From positions 1,424,001-1,488,000 of the forward strand of contig NC_088316.1 of the NCBI RefSeq assembly GCF_910592395.1: 64,000 bases of DNA. Direction: 5' to 3'. This DNA comes from Lineus longissimus (taxonomy: Eukaryota > Nemertea > Pilidiophora > Heteronemertea > Lineidae). The position numbers were made by a program, and so were the translations under genes. This document shows, in pieces, positions 1-12,645 of this stretch (position 1 is its first letter; each line of letters begins with the position of its first letter). A model generated the notes under the pieces. That model did no database searches and was not told where the DNA came from. It worked only from the letters and a program-made list of their open reading frames with translations.

Positions 1-11
1 AGGACACAGTT

Positions 12-242
12 CTGTTGTACTGAGGGAGCTATTACTGAATACTGCTATTGTACTGAGAGAGCTATTACTGAACACTGCTATTGTACTGAGAGAGCTTTTA
101 CTAAACACTGCTATTGTACTGAGGGAGCTATTACTGAACACTGCTATTGTACTGAGAGAGCTCTTACTGAACACTGCTATTGTACTGAGTGGGCTATTAC
201 TGAACACTGCTGTTGTACTGAGAGAGCTATTACTGAACACTG
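12..242. repeat. 33-bp minisatellite, 7 copies
   Basis: Seven head-to-tail copies of a 33-base unit (core TACTGAGAGAGCTATTACTG). Copies differ by only one to four substitutions and show no length change. The array begins close to the window edge and probably ends here, because the sequence after 242 no longer matches. The period is a multiple of three, so a reading frame survives, but nothing suggests it is translated. A short echo of the flanking sequence GGACACAGTTCTG is found again near 4663. Confidence 0.9.
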
Positions 243-3008
243 CTCGAATGATACCATCAGGGAGTGACCAGGAGCCCTCAAGTGCACTGCATTACAAGCA
301 ATATATCATTAATGTCCAAGTTGGGGCTCAGCTCTATCCAATAATTTCTTTCACATTGATCTGTACCAACAGATACTCTTCATGTTTCTCTCCTGGCCCG
401 ACAGCCAGACTCCATTTGACTCAGGGGTATTGGATAACGCATTAGCCAAGTCTTATTTTGGCCGTTGGTCGTGATGAAAGTACAACCAAATTGTTTGAAG
501 TATATTGGAGACTTGAGAATATACGGGCATATCACCCTGGGCAGAGGAAAATTGCACTCAGTATAAATGTGGTGTGCATCGGAAAGCCTTTCAAAGTGTT
601 CATTGTCATCTGAACCCATTCTTGAGACCACCCTCGTTCGAATAATGATGAAAACCGTCTATGTCATTTACAGACTGTATTAGATGTTTATTTTTGATAA
701 GTTGCTGTAATTTGACTGGAAAAGCCATTTAGATTGAATCCATCAGTGAAATGAGGAGATGACACTGGCATAATGAGGCTGACGTCTGCCTTATTGAAAT
801 TCTTAGAAGTGTGCGCCTTGTTGCTCAGCAACAGGAGATTCTAATGGCTTTGACACAACCACCTGCTGATTTCAATTTTCTCAAATTTACTGTTTTTCAC
901 GAGTGTTCACCAGGGAAACAGCTCAGGGCTGAGATGCAAAATGTATGTCATATTATCGTCAAAAATTTTCAAAATTTTTGTTCCTAATATGATAAGCTTC
1001 TTTGTTTCGGGTCTTAAAGTCCGTACTTTCTAATTCAAGCTGATGATGATAACCTTCCTTCTTCTATATCAATTTGAGTCCCTCCTTCTCCAACCTTTGA
1101 ATTTCTGCTACATGCCTGGTCCATATGTCACTTTGGCTTTCAAACCCTCGATATCCTCAATATATCGTTACTTCAAGGGAACCCTCCGAGGCTTGCTAAA
1201 GTCTGTCCTGGCTTTGACAGCTATTTAAAATCAATAGTTCTTCAATGACCAATATGAGGATTGCAACTTCTACATTGATGATTTTATCGATTTTGTTGCC
1301 TCATAGAAAGTAAGACTCGATTACCCTTGGGGAAGTTTTAATGATTTACTGAAGACAACCTCGCTACCTATTATCCAAAGAACCTCCAGCCAAATTATTT
1401 CCTCCTCTTACTGTAAACTTTCGAAGCATCAGTCACCTTTCGTTCTTCAAAGCACCACTGAGGATTTCCCTGCAGCTCAAAACAACTGACTCAACCAAGT
1501 CATAGAAAACCGCCAGAGGCATGTAAACAATAGTCCTGAGTTTGACAGCTCCCTATTGATTCTGCTGTAATACCATATATTGACCAATACCACTCACTTT
1601 ATCACTTTATGGATGAGATTCCATGAAACCCAATCTTGACTTTTAAACCATACTTGAGGTCCTAAGATCTCTTGCTATCAAAAGCTGATGAAGTTCTATG
1701 TGACTTCAGATGTATTCTTTGTATAAGGCTATGATCGTGGTGGTGTTGGGAATGCACTGGAAGATTTAACAGCAACCCAAAGCAGAGTTGTCAGCCAAAG
1801 TAGCCTCAGTCCACAAAGTGACAAGAATATCAGAACACCATGAATGCTTTTAGCATTCAGCACAACCAAAATTACCTTCAACACTCCAAACAAAAAGCAA
1901 GGGCGGTCTTCCCAGATAGCGGCAAGAACGCTATTCCATTTCGCCCATCAACAGCGACATCGCTCAAGCTTTTCCCATTCACAGCATCTCTTCATCAGTT
2001 GATACATTAGCTCATGGATACTCCATATCTAATTATCCATGACATGACTTAGGCGGCGGCCATTTTGCCGGAGGCTGCCGTGTTACGCTGGTGTATTAGT
2101 CACCTTGTCTTGTAAGAAGTTGATACACTCCTGTGATGGACTTGGCGTGCTTGGTCAGTAGCAGACGACTGGGACTATTTTCATTGCTTTAATGTTTTGC
2201 TTTTGATGTGACACCACCTTACCATACCGTACTGTAAACAGCTGGATTTCATCAACGAATCTCCACGATTTAGATTTATTTATTCAAGATTGCTGTGGCC
2301 GATGTGACGAGCTTCCTAACCATGATGGTAATCTGGAGAAATAGCTGCCGGAGATAAGATGGAAATGCTTTCCCTCATCAATGCATAATCAGGCCTGCTT
2401 AAAGTGGAAATGGGATAGAACATATCGGATGAAATATATGGTCTACTCTGTTGAAAGTTAAGCAGAGTCTTGGGGCTGAAGGCTGATGTTGAACTCTCTG
2501 GAGTGATATGGTGAGGGATTGCATTCTATCCCCATATTTCTACAACATCGCATCGGGTGACCGTAAATGCATTAATGTTATGCATGAAGAGGTTCTGCGG
2601 ACATTAACTGACACTTGAGTACCATCTGCTTGGCGTGGATGGTGATCAAAGAGAGAGGGGCTCTTAGCCTTATTGTCATTGTAATCCATTTCCTTGTAGA
2701 CCAACGTGTTGTGGTGGGTTGTTGAGTTTCGTCTCAAGCCCGAAGGTACCATCCACTGACACGTTGAGCCCAGAAGGCAGACACGTGTAATCATCTATGG
2801 TTCATGATGGTATAGATTACATAAATCGAAAAGATGACATTGTTGTTATCAGATTTGCGGTCCTGTGAGGATGTTAGTGCGTAAAGTTAGCAGAAATGTA
2901 TCGGTATCATGTTTCGAAGCCAGAATCGGCAGACTCCTCTAGTCGGATGGATGAAGTGACATGAAAGTGTTGGTTGAAGTCGGACAAAAGTGTGTCAGTG
3001 ACTGCCTT
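243..3008. other. gene-free stretch, no recognised exon
   Basis: Only short open frames (under 90 codons) without recognisable domains are present on either strand. I see no transposon ends or tandem repeats here beyond the separately listed YY1-like site. It may be upstream flank or intron of the cyclase gene that surfaces at 35.7 kb. That is inference only. Confidence 0.5.
2052..2067 (-). promoter_or_regulatory. YY1-like GCGGCCATTTTG site
   Basis: The motif GGCGGCGGCCATTTTG contains the YY1 core GCCATTTT inside a small GC-rich patch (GCGGCGGCC, then GCCGGAGGCTGCCG), unusual in this AT-rich neighbourhood. YY1 sites of this form often lie just downstream of animal transcription starts, but no adjacent gene start can be seen, so its function is open. 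Confidence 0.25.
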
Positions 3009-3091
3009 TTGAGGCGCGCGCCTCAATTTTTTTTAGGTGAATGAAACATCGCGCGCCTGCCCTTTAAAATGCATTAAAAAATCGCGCGCCT
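3009..3091. repeat. GC-rich perfect palindrome plus two CGCGCGCCT echoes
   Basis: TTGAGGCGCGCGCCTCAA (3009-3026) is a perfect 18-base palindrome. Its half, CGCGCGCCT, recurs at 3050-3058 and 3083-3091, giving three copies spaced 35 and 33 bases apart, each followed by or set in A/T tracts. This CpG cluster stands out sharply against AT-rich flanks. It could be a hairpin-forming transposon remnant or a cluster of CG-rich protein sites. Confidence 0.7.
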
Positions 3092-3870
3092 AAAAAATGA
3101 TGTGCGACGCAGTGGAAAGTGATGCTAATTACACAGGGGTCAGTAAGTCAGACATTTCAATTATCGAACTATTTTTGTGCTAAAGACTAGGCCATGATAG
3201 ACAGAAATTATAGAAACCGGACGCGACTGCCGCAGGTGCACGAGCCGAGATGCAATATTCCCGCCGAAATTATATACTCAAGAGAAGACATACTATACCG
3301 GTACTCCGACGTAAATCTCGCAGTTCTGGAAATATCTTTGCGGTAGTCTCGCGCGTACCGGATATAACCCATCAAGCTTTTCTCCTTCAGAGAAATACTG
3401 CGTTGCGCTCAAGTGCCTTATAAGGCTGTGAACAAAATTAACGTTCGACCAATGAGAAAGCCACATTACCCTGCATACGAGGTTGGACGCGTGATCACTT
3501 AGTGACAAGTAAAAATAGAATCAGACCACATGTTTCTATATGTCAGAATGCTGCCGTTTGCGCTGTAGTACACGTGTGTTGTCCAAATTTTCGATTTCAA
3601 GCAAGTTTAAGGCCAACCTCGTGTCCACCAGACTAACGTTGTCGATGGATACCAGAAGAAAAGTTGGTTGGTGGTAAAAAAAACAGTGCATCTAGGATTT
3701 TATGGTGCACTGAAAACCATGCACCTGGCTTTTTCAAAAGGCAGTCACTGGTGTGTCGATGCAAACCATATCATGTTTCTAAGCCAGGTTCTGCAGATTC
3801 CTCTCCTCAGATGGATTGGTGAATGCTTGAAATATGATCAGATATACTTGCGTCAATGTAGATGAAATGT

Positions 3871-4200
3871 TGCCTGGTTGGAGTCCAGCAGTGTCAAACT
3901 GTAGGTTCATTCGGCAGTCAACTGAAAGGTTTCTTATCTGGTTAGGGGTGTTGTGGGAGTCCTGTGAGACATAAAGGTCATACACATTTCCATTAACGTG
4001 TTAAAACCAAGCGGCGTCACGTACATTTAGATATTTTTCTCTTTGATGTAGATAAGAAGATCATTGGGTAGTGGGAGTCCAGGCAACCTTTGCTTCATTC
4101 AGCAGTCAACCGTAAGGTTGGTGATCGGGTTGAGGGTGTTGTGTGTGTCCTGTTTTACTCAAAGGTCACACAGATATCCAGTGTCATGTTTTAAAAAGTC
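3871..4200. repeat. diverged tandem duplication (~190-bp unit)
   Basis: Two diverged copies share the blocks GGAGTCCAG, TTCATTC-GCAGTCAAC, GGGTGTTGTG and AAAGGTCA-ACA, and then a G/A-TGTTTTAAAA run. The first copy runs from about 3871 to 4010 and the second from about 4064 to 4200. A shorter relative of the preceding sequence (GTTTCTAAGCCAGGTTCTGC, 3774-) also occurs at 2910-2935. No coding signal; probably an old local duplication of a dispersed repeat. Confidence 0.5.
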
Positions 4201-4756
4201 CGGCAGACTCCAGCTGTCTATGTGTTCTTCTGTTGCCTGTTGACAGCAAGAAAGATATACTTAGTCAAAACTCTGTTTATCGGCCATGGCAACAAATAAT
4301 CTCTAAGAACTCGACATTGCATTTGCCTACCATTCAGCACAGTGTGAATAACATGTCTTCCTTGCCTATGGTTCCTATCGACCATAAAGGAGGTCTAATC
4401 TGAACCAGAATGTCATAAATGTTACAATATTGGAGAATATGTCATAAATGCCTCGATGTATGAATATGCTCTCCAGCGATGGATCAACAGATTGGCCACT
4501 CGTCAAGGTTGTGATGTTAGATCTTTTGAGGTATATGATGGCAATTGAAATGGTAGGTCTAACAGCTTCTAGGGTTAAGCTTTCTTAGCTCACCATTCAG
4601 GGGAGCTTATACGATACAGTGGCGTCCATCAAATGGCGTAAATTAGTCATTTGAGTGTAACTAGGACACAGTTCTGATGTGTATCATGATATAGATGCTA
4701 TTACAAAAACATTTGGTATGTGGTGGTTTCTGATTGTATGATTGACAGTATTACTA

Positions 4757-5010
4757 TGTATGAAGTAGGGAGCTTTGGTCACAGTGACACTTAATTGATC
4801 AATTAACTCCAAAGGGCTTAGTCCATACATTGCACCGGATTATAGCAGAGTCTTCAATATAAAATTGTAAGATTCTGAGTATAGTGTGTATGGAAATGAG
4901 TATATGAAGTGGGGAGCTTGGGTCACATGACTCTGACACTCAATTGAGCAATTAGCTCCCAACAGTTTTTGGGGTCAGTCCATGATTTGAACTGGGCTGA
5001 AGTGTGTGTA
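4757..5010. repeat. diverged ~146-bp tandem duplication
   Basis: Two copies start TATGAAGT-GGGAGCTT-GGTCACA and continue through GACACT-AATTGA-CAATTA-CTCC to GTCCAT (about 4757-4850 and 4903-5000). Each contains an imperfect inverted pair, GGAGCT against AGCTCC, around the AATTG/CAATT palindrome, so a hairpin could form. No gene is seen. Confidence 0.5.
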
Positions 5011-5224
5011 AAAATGAGTGTCTTCAGGGCCTCCTCAAATTTGGATTATTTAGCACTCAAATTTTGGAGAAGCAAAATTCTCAATACCAATCTGAGAGGC
5101 TGACAACTTGGTGAGTTGGTTTATAGATGTATTTTACATTCTCTTCGCATATCATCAGCAGTGAATTAAATGCAGTACTCATCATTCCTTAGATCTGCAA
5201 TTTGCGGATGAACAGGCCCTACAC

Positions 5225-5385
5225 CACTACATCTGGAGCACAACCGATTGCTTTCACGATACCCAGAAGAGTGTCCACCACCCTCTGCCCTTGTTGAAGA
5301 GATTCTGGCACTGTGTGTCCAACACCAATTCGTCTGAAGCAACACCCATTTCTTTTACGAAATCCAGGATAGCTCAGGAACCATA
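5225..5385. repeat. diverged relative of the 72-bp array unit
   Basis: The string TCCACCACCCTCTGCCCTTG followed by TTGAAGAGATTCTGGCACT (5274-5313) matches the unit of the array at 6216-7367, together with that array's right flank (GCTGAAGACATTCTAGCACT). A second, weaker internal repeat (CCGATTGCTTTCACGATACCCAG against CCATTTCTTTTACGAAATCCAG) lies around it. This looks like the ancestral single copy from which the downstream array, or a shared parent element, was amplified. Confidence 0.55.
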
Positions 5386-6215
5386 ATAAAACACCATTTC
5401 CAGTTGTCAGAGCACCTGATTTAGGCTATTAGACCCACATCAGGCGAGCCATGTCACGTTCTCAGGAGACAAAATGTCATGTATTGTATTGATGGGGCAT
5501 ATCAGGTCTGATTTAGTTAATGGCCAAGCTCCTATCATGGTTACAAAGTAGTAGAGAGGCACTGTGATGGAACCACATTCTCAGCTTGGTTGACTTCTGT
5601 GTACTACATGAATAGTGTTCAATCAACTTGAATTCTACACTGATTGTCTTTGGATTGCAAGATTCTGGTTTGGTTTAACTTGGATCCGATCATTATATTG
5701 ACCATTTGCCCATGGCCTTCGTCCAAGGAGGGCGACTCTGTTGTATTGTAAGGTACTCATATATTTCTCACTTGGCAGGATCTTTCGCTTGCTCTGCCAT
5801 ATGCACACGTCCAACGAACCTTGGCCGAAGGGCAGTAAAGAACCAGGAATTTTAGGTCCTTGCGACCCATACCAGCAAATCTAGAAATAGAAATCTCTTC
5901 AACTGTGGATATATCCAAAACCTCCTCCAAAATTATACCATTTTGGAAAGCATGCTGGAAGATATCACTGAAATATCCATCAGTTGGTTGGTTCATAAGT
6001 TACCTGGAATGCTTCCTTGGTACAGTATGGGTGCTGTTAAAGTAGATGTTTCAAAGTAGCAATTGATCATTGACTCCAGGCTTCCCCTTGAATGGAATCA
6101 CATGAACTCAAGCAAACTGCAAGATAGGTATATGCCCCACAAATCACTTCTCAGTTTAGTGCTATAATAATTCCTATGGATGGTAGGTAGCTGTATCACT
6201 CTCCTACACAGGCAT

Positions 6216-7367
6216 GCTGATGCCCTTCAAGTCTTCAGTGCCCCAAATGTGGAGTGTCTGCTTCAGCATCCACCACCCTCTGCCCTTGCTGATGCCCTTC
6301 AAGTCTTCAGTGCCCCAAATGCAGAGTGTCTTCTTCAGCATCCACCACCCTCTGCCCTTGCTGATGCCCTTCAAGTCTTCAGTGCCCCAAATGTGGAGTG
6401 TCTTCTTCAGCATCCACCACCCTCTGCCCTTGCTGATGCCCTTCAAGTTTTCAGTGCCCCAGATGTGGAGTGTCTTCTTCAGCATCCACCACCCTCTGCC
6501 CTTGCTGATGCCCTTCAAGTCTTCAGTGCCCCAAATGTGGAGTGTCTTCTTCAGCATCCACCACCCTCTGCCCTTGCTGATGCCCTTCAAGTCTTCAGTG
6601 CCCCAAATGTGGAGTGTCTTCTTCAGCATCCACCACCCTCTGCCCTTGCTGATGCCCTTCAAGTCTTCAGTACCCCAAATGCGGAGTGTCTTCTTCAGCA
6701 TCCACCACCCTCTCCCCTTGCTGATGCCCTTCAAGTCTTCAGTGCCCCAAATGTGGAGTGTCTTCTTCAGCATCCACCACCCTCTGCCCTTGCTGATGCC
6801 CTTCAAGTCTTCAGTGCCCCAAATGTGGAGTGTCTGCTTCAGCATCCACCACCCTCTGCCCTTGCTGATGCCCTTCAAGTCTTCAGTGCCCCAAATGTGG
6901 AGTGTCTTCTTCAGCATCCACCACCCTCTGCCCTTGCTGATGCCCTTCAAGTTTTCAGTGCCCCAAATGTGGAGTGTCTTCTTCAGCATCCACCACCCTC
7001 TGCCCTTGCTGATGCCCTTCAAGTCTTCAGTGCCCCAAATGTGGAGTGTCTTCTTCAGCATCCACCACCCTCTGCCCTTGCTGATGCCCTTCAAGTCTTC
7101 AGTGCCCCAAATGTGGAGTGTCTTCTTCAGCATCCACCACCCTCTGCCCTTGCTGATGCCCTTCAAGTCTTCAGTACCCCAAATGCAGAGTGTCTTCTTC
7201 AGCATCCACCACCCTCTCCCCTTGCTGATGCCCTTCAAGTCTTCAGTGCCCCAAATGTGGAGTGTCTTCTTCAGCATCCACCACCCTCTGCCATTGCTGA
7301 TGCCCTTCAAGTCTTCAGTGCCCCAAATGTGGAGTGTCTGCTTCAGCATCCACCACCCTCTGCCCTT
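6216..7367. repeat. 72-bp tandem array, 16 copies, with 7-unit higher-order period
   Basis: Exactly sixteen 72-base units (start GCTGATGCCCTTCAAGTC, end CTCTGCCCTT), more than 95% identical. Because 72 is divisible by three and the unit lacks stops, three frames stay open for about 380-425 codons, two on + and one on -. These long ORFs are a by-product and not good evidence for a protein. The + frame would give a 24-residue repeat (ADALQVFSAPNVECLLQHPP...). Private variants recur seven units (504 bp) apart: GTT for GTC in units 4 and 11, GTACCCC plus TCTCCCC in units 7 and 14, CTGCTT in units 9 and 16. Substitutions are mostly non-synonymous in that frame, with no sign of purifying selection. 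Confidence 0.9.
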
Positions 7368-10148
7368 GCTGAAGACATTCTAGCACTCTCCACTGAACCC
7401 GCTGATCCAACACTTGAGCTGGACCATATGAACCTGCTGATCGGAAGAACATGGTAAATTGGCGGGTATCAATGTTTACAAACACCTGGTGGGATTAAAG
7501 CGATCTCCAATAGTTTTGTCTGAAACCCGTAGCGGAACAACACAGATTATCTCCTTATTGACCATCTGGCAGCTGGTTTTGCCCTCTGGCGGGTAGCTTT
7601 TAGTATGTACTCCGCTCATCCAGAAAAGGTGTACAACTATTTGCAGAGGTATGTCTAATGGGAATCTATTTACAATGAGGAAAATTCTGCTTCACATGTT
7701 CACTCGGTGGCTGTGTTTAGGTCGGTATGATGCCACCTGTCTAGCATGATTCAACAAGAATGTAAACAAAGCTATATATTGTGAATCACAAGAATTCGGC
7801 ACAGTTTTAAAACAGCAGTAGCGTTCTCTGAAAGGAACCCATCCTTGTCAGTAACGAATTAAGGGGCTGGGACATGAGGCGTGAATCCCCCTTTTCAAAA
7901 GAGCGCAGCGTGTTTAAGGGTGCATCTCCCCAAATCAAATAACGCCTTCGGTTGCCCAGAAAACACATATTTGGCACTTAGATAACAAAATCTAGGGGAG
8001 GGCCCACAGACCCCCTCATCCACTGCTTCTTTATTTACTCCCCAAGGGGAACCTGCATGATAGCTTCAATGATATTACCACAAGCTTCACTTGTAAATTC
8101 TACTATGTCCACTCCATTAATGCAGAAAATATCAAGATAAATCGTATCCAACACAATTAAACAGCTGCTGTTTTCTAATGAATTAACAATATTTGTCCAG
8201 GACAAAAATGTTTCCATGAGAATATCTGGAAATTATTGATGAGCCACAGATGGTGATGTCAGTGATTGGTATTGGTAAGCATGCTTGATAAACCACAATT
8301 TCCTAAGATATCAGATACAGGACTCAATGCATAAAGCTGTGAACATGCACTGCATGCAGATGAAAACCTTTGAACAAGAGATTTTCATCGCTCGCTTCTG
8401 GGCGGGAGTCGCTGCTGCAAGATTGGTCAATTCTGCAATATACGTCTACCTATTTGATTTCATCACATGACAAGCAATTTTATCCCCAGCCAACTTTTCT
8501 TTTATTGCTCATCAGAGTGATAATTATTGCACGTTGCTGCAATTGAAATCACTTGTATGCAATGTGCATGAGTACAAACTGAATATGAATTTCAAGAATA
8601 CCGTTACGTGGACAGTATAAACATACTACAAATACCAAGTTTCAACAAATTTGGATGCATAATAACTGCACTAAGGCATTGTGTGTAACTGCATTTCTAT
8701 TTTCCTGGACCGCCAGTGATTAAGAATGGCATATCCCTTTAACAGCACTCGCTATAGGTGGATAGTCTTCTATTCACATCACGCACTAGATTGAAGTCTT
8801 AAAAAAAACGGCGAGGAATCCTTTCTGGTGAGAGTGCGATAATGAGTGTCAAGTGTGAAGTTGTTGATTTTAATTGACATACACCTGATATGGATGCAAA
8901 GTCGGGGATTAAAGAGCGCTCTTTATTGAGTCGTGCAAGGTTTTAATAAGATAAGACGCCATGCTATTTATAGTTTAGCGGGCGATTGACATATTGATCA
9001 AATGTCACAGGTCCTGTGGGTTGAAATGGTGAGTCTGAGGGAAAATGCTGATTTTGTTATAGCTGAGTATAGTATTCTTTGCTCACAGCTGGTCTCAAAC
9101 AGCTCAAGTTCTCGTACCGCTATTTATGTATTATATTCATTGCATATCACTACAATCAACCTTGTTTATCAAGGGATATTGTGTAGTATCCACTCCATGA
9201 ATATATCATACCCTGTCATCTGGCCTGGTCTGCCAAGTGGGTCAAATAGCGTCATTGAGTACGATTATGTGTAGAAAATATACGTACAGGATCCATACCC
9301 AGGTATACTATTCAATCCACGGAGGAAATACTTCATGGGTCCCCGCTCACATGGCTAATGAAAAGTAAAGGTCACACCGCCAAGGGATTGGATGGCATGA
9401 TAAACAAGGTTGCGGAACGTGCTACGCGTCCAAAACTAATGATCCGTCGGCGATGAATGCTGCCGCGCCAATAAATTGGTGTGAAACATAGCAGGTAAAT
9501 ACAGGATTGAGTGTGAATTACCATGCGACAATACGGATATTGCTCCGGGAGATTTGAATCAACGCGTCGCTGTGTCTGGGGAGATTGATCTTTGCATCGA
9601 TCAACACGATGCAACCAGACTTCTGTGTTGGGAGTTACTCGGGTTGGGATGCTGGTTGCTTGGGGGCTCAGTCAGGTCAGGAGTGTAAACACCCTCTGTC
9701 TAGGCCAAACCTTTACTTGGCTTTGGTTTGGCCAGGTTGTGGGTCAAGCAAGTTTTGTCGCTGCGACGATTATTGCTGCACAGTCAAGTCAGATAATGTG
9801 ACCTGACGATATTGACTGAAGGAACGAGTAATCAATTCATAACCAGTGACATTATCAGGTCTTGGGAAGTGCAACAGCCGTGCCCAATAATATGACAATA
9901 GCAGATCCTGGCTACACTCCTAAGTGAGTTCCAATGTCATGTCATCCCAACCAATCATATTGACACTGGTTGTTTTGGGATCCTGTACCCTGCAGACGAC
10001 AGGGTTTGGGAGATGATCCGATTCGATCTTTGATAGCAGTCATAACAGACGATATGGAAACTGCTCCAGGAAGAGTTTGGGTTTCAACTTATTAGCCGCC
10101 TCTGTTTTCACAGGTTGTGATGTATTGGTCCCCTCTGCCCTTTACCTG
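7368..10148. other. gene-free stretch
   Basis: No exon with recognisable protein similarity, no tandem array and no terminal inverted repeats were seen here. Open frames are short and lack supporting splice sites or domains. Confidence 0.45.
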
Positions 10149-10345
10149 AACAGGGTGGATTTCCATACAAGCAATTTGATATGGATATCCATAATTTCTA
10201 CTTTGGTATGGATTTCCATACTTGTGGTGTATATGATGGCATGAATATCCATACTTGATTGAGATGATCATCCATACTTGATATTTGAGATGATCATGAT
10301 AATTCAAAAGGGTGATATCTGGGTGTTTGATATCCATATCAGAAT
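10149..10345. repeat. degenerate TATGGAT/ATCCATA repeat
   Basis: Five or more loosely spaced units of 26-33 bases, each carrying ATCCATA or TTCCATAC, often as the palindromic pair TATGGAT-ATCCATA, separated by CTTGATTGAGATGATCA-like spacers. Periodicity is irregular, as in an old decaying minisatellite. No coding potential. Confidence 0.6.
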
Positions 10346-11539
10346 GTCAGGTATGGAATCCTTCCCCGTCAAGAATGGAAATCCATCCCCTTCCAGACTG
10401 CTAAATGAGTTGAGAAATCTGATTCTATATATATGATGAGGGTGGATCAACAGCTTCAGGTCTTGGTCTGACGTCTGGTTTCAACTAACTAGCCGCCCCT
10501 TGGAGATCTGCTCCATTTGAACTTGCGGTCATTGACGTATCGACATCGTTTGACCTTCAAGTGTAGTGGAGAGTTGTGTATGATGAGGTCGCCCTTGATG
10601 GCCTTAAGTTGAAAAACTGATGGGGTTTGCATTAGGTTTGAGCTGTACGAGCCTTGGAAAAGAAGGCCTCACTGCACCAAGTAGGGGATTCGTCTGAGAC
10701 TACGCTATCGGGAGACTGTGTTCTAGATGAGCCCCAGATTCTTTCTCTATGTGAGGGAGGCAGAATCTGTCCTGATGTCGTGTTATAAAAAAGTCCCTGT
10801 CCTGATTCCCAGTAAGTGGTTTCAGGGAAATCTGGACGCATCCCAAATCTGCTATTAAAAGATGTCTGATGTGAATCCCAAATCATCCAGCCAATCTCGT
10901 CCCAGCAGCCCCAATCTCATCCCCATCACATGCATGAGTGGCACCGTCGTATCAGAATGGACATCTTTCTACATCCTGATAGAAATGTAGCCATTTCTAC
11001 GGATAACTGTCGCAAGATCTATTATATGGCGCACGCCTGTCTCACATCCGAGCAGTACTCATTTATTCTTATCGATGCATTTCTTTTGTTGCGCACACGC
11101 TATAAAATATCGATGGCAGAGGAGACTAATTTGATGCGTGGTCTACAAACTTGGGATGTTATTTCGGTATGACGACTGATTTGACCTTTAGGGATTTCCC
11201 AGCGTCCCATTCTCAAAGCAGACACAAAGGTCAGTCACATTCTCTACAGAATTAGCTTCAATAATGTTAATAACAATTGGAGCTTAATTGTCAATGTCAC
11301 CCCTATCTTACTCGACTTTCCAACCTGAACTGCAGATGAGGTCTGTTTCTTTTTACCGAGACCATTCCTTTCCTCCGCTCGAAAGCCTGGCTTCATATGA
11401 TATGAAGATATCGACGGGAGGAGGGGTATAGTGGTTGGTTATTGCTGGCTTGAAGCACGTCATAAGCCGTCAGGCTGTAACTGTGACATTTATTGTATTG
11501 GCACTTGTGGATATTTGAGGAAGTTATGACAATAACTTA

Positions 11540-11950
11540 GAATGTGATTGCATGTATTTCACAGTTTGATGAGTTACGTGATCGCTTATAATGTTTTCTG
11601 AGTTGAGGTGGTTGACAAGTTGTAAACTTCACATTGAGATCATGCACACTGACGTGCTTATTGGTTCTGCGGTGTTCATAACTGCGTGGCTTTATGCTCC
11701 GGTGAAGGACTGCATAAGCACTATCTTCATACCCTGAAGTGCCGCTTTTTGTGATGGTTGTTGTGAATTGCTTATTGGTTGTGTGCTGGTCATGCATTGG
11801 CAATGACACCATGTGCCTTCGAGCACAGGTGAAGCCCTGCTTGAGCACTTTCTAGGCACCCAAAAGTTCTCCTCTAGATAGTTGTTGTAAAGCGCCTCTG
11901 TAATGAGTTCTCAGGTGGTTATTAGCAATGACGATGAAAGCCACTTTCTG
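11540..11950 (-). pseudogene. diverged duplicate, possibly a decayed C2H2 zinc-finger fragment
   Basis: Two diverged copies about 115 bp apart share TGCTTATTGGTT...GTGAAG-CTGC-T-AGCACT. Read on the minus strand, the copies contain phrases such as HLRTHY, QLRKHYKR and HRSIKPRSYE, which resemble C2H2 finger helices (xLxxHxxxH) and TGEKPY linkers. The paired cysteines are mostly missing and a stop interrupts the frame. It may be the relic of a zinc-finger array or just a repeat; I do not recognise an intact gene. Confidence 0.2.
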
Positions 11951-12454
11951 GCTCAATCTTAGAAGGAAATGTCTCCTCTAAACAGATTACTCTCTCCATC
12001 TGCGCCATTCTGAGATAATCAAGCCGGCCAATAATCGACAGACCGGACTCCTGTCCCTGATGTACAGACAATCGTTGGTAGTTTTATGGTCTCAAAGTAA
12101 CATGAAAGCGACAGGTGTTGTCATGAAGGACTGATTGTGGTAAGAGCTGATTGCAGCAGCGGGTTTTCAAGACACCGGTTACAAGTAGCCTCAGTCTTAT
12201 GTCTCATTCAAAGGAGTGTGAAGAGCCAGGAACCTTGAAAGCCACACTGGTTCATCCAGAACTGCAGTCCGTGGTTCTTCCCGGGCCAAATCACATTGTA
12301 GGCAGCGGCTATGGAGCTCCTGACTCATGACTGAATTCCAAAGATATACATCCTCCGACATACGATGACAGACTCTCTCTCTCCCGTGGGATCCTAATCT
12401 TGTAAAACATTTCCGTCTCCGCACGGAAAGAACATTTGCCGATTTTTGATTTGT

Positions 12455-12645
12455 AGAGTAAACCAATTGCAGAAAAGCTGTTTGTAACGAAAATATGACA
12501 ATGTCGCAACGGGTATTGTAATGTTGCCATTGTGAAATATGTTCCCCAGAGATGGAGAAGATATATGTCATAAATTGTAGCGCAAACCCTATTGCGAAAG
12601 CTATTCGTAATATAAACATGAGCAAATGACACAGGATGTGTTATT
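12455..12645. repeat. diverged ~120-bp duplication
   Basis: Blocks G-GTAAACC-ATTGC-AAAGCT-TT-GTAA-GA-AATATGA and a following GGGTATTGTAATGTTGCC-like segment occur around 12455-12525 and again around 12574-12645. The overlapping minus-strand open frames (142 and 107 codons) run through this duplication and show no domain, so I treat them as chance ORFs. Confidence 0.4.

Noticed and set aside
12-242. CRISPR-like array
   Set aside because: Units are contiguous with no unique spacers; this is an ordinary minisatellite in eukaryotic DNA.
6180-7457. 425-codon + strand ORF (and 381-389-codon ORFs in other frames) over the 72-bp array
   Set aside because: Open in three frames only because the stop-free unit is a multiple of three. 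Unit variants are mostly non-synonymous, there are no splice or start signals, and no domain is recognisable.
12197-12632. 142- and 107-codon minus-strand ORFs with hydrophobic segments
   Set aside because: They run through a diverged tandem duplication, overlap each other in different frames and match no family.
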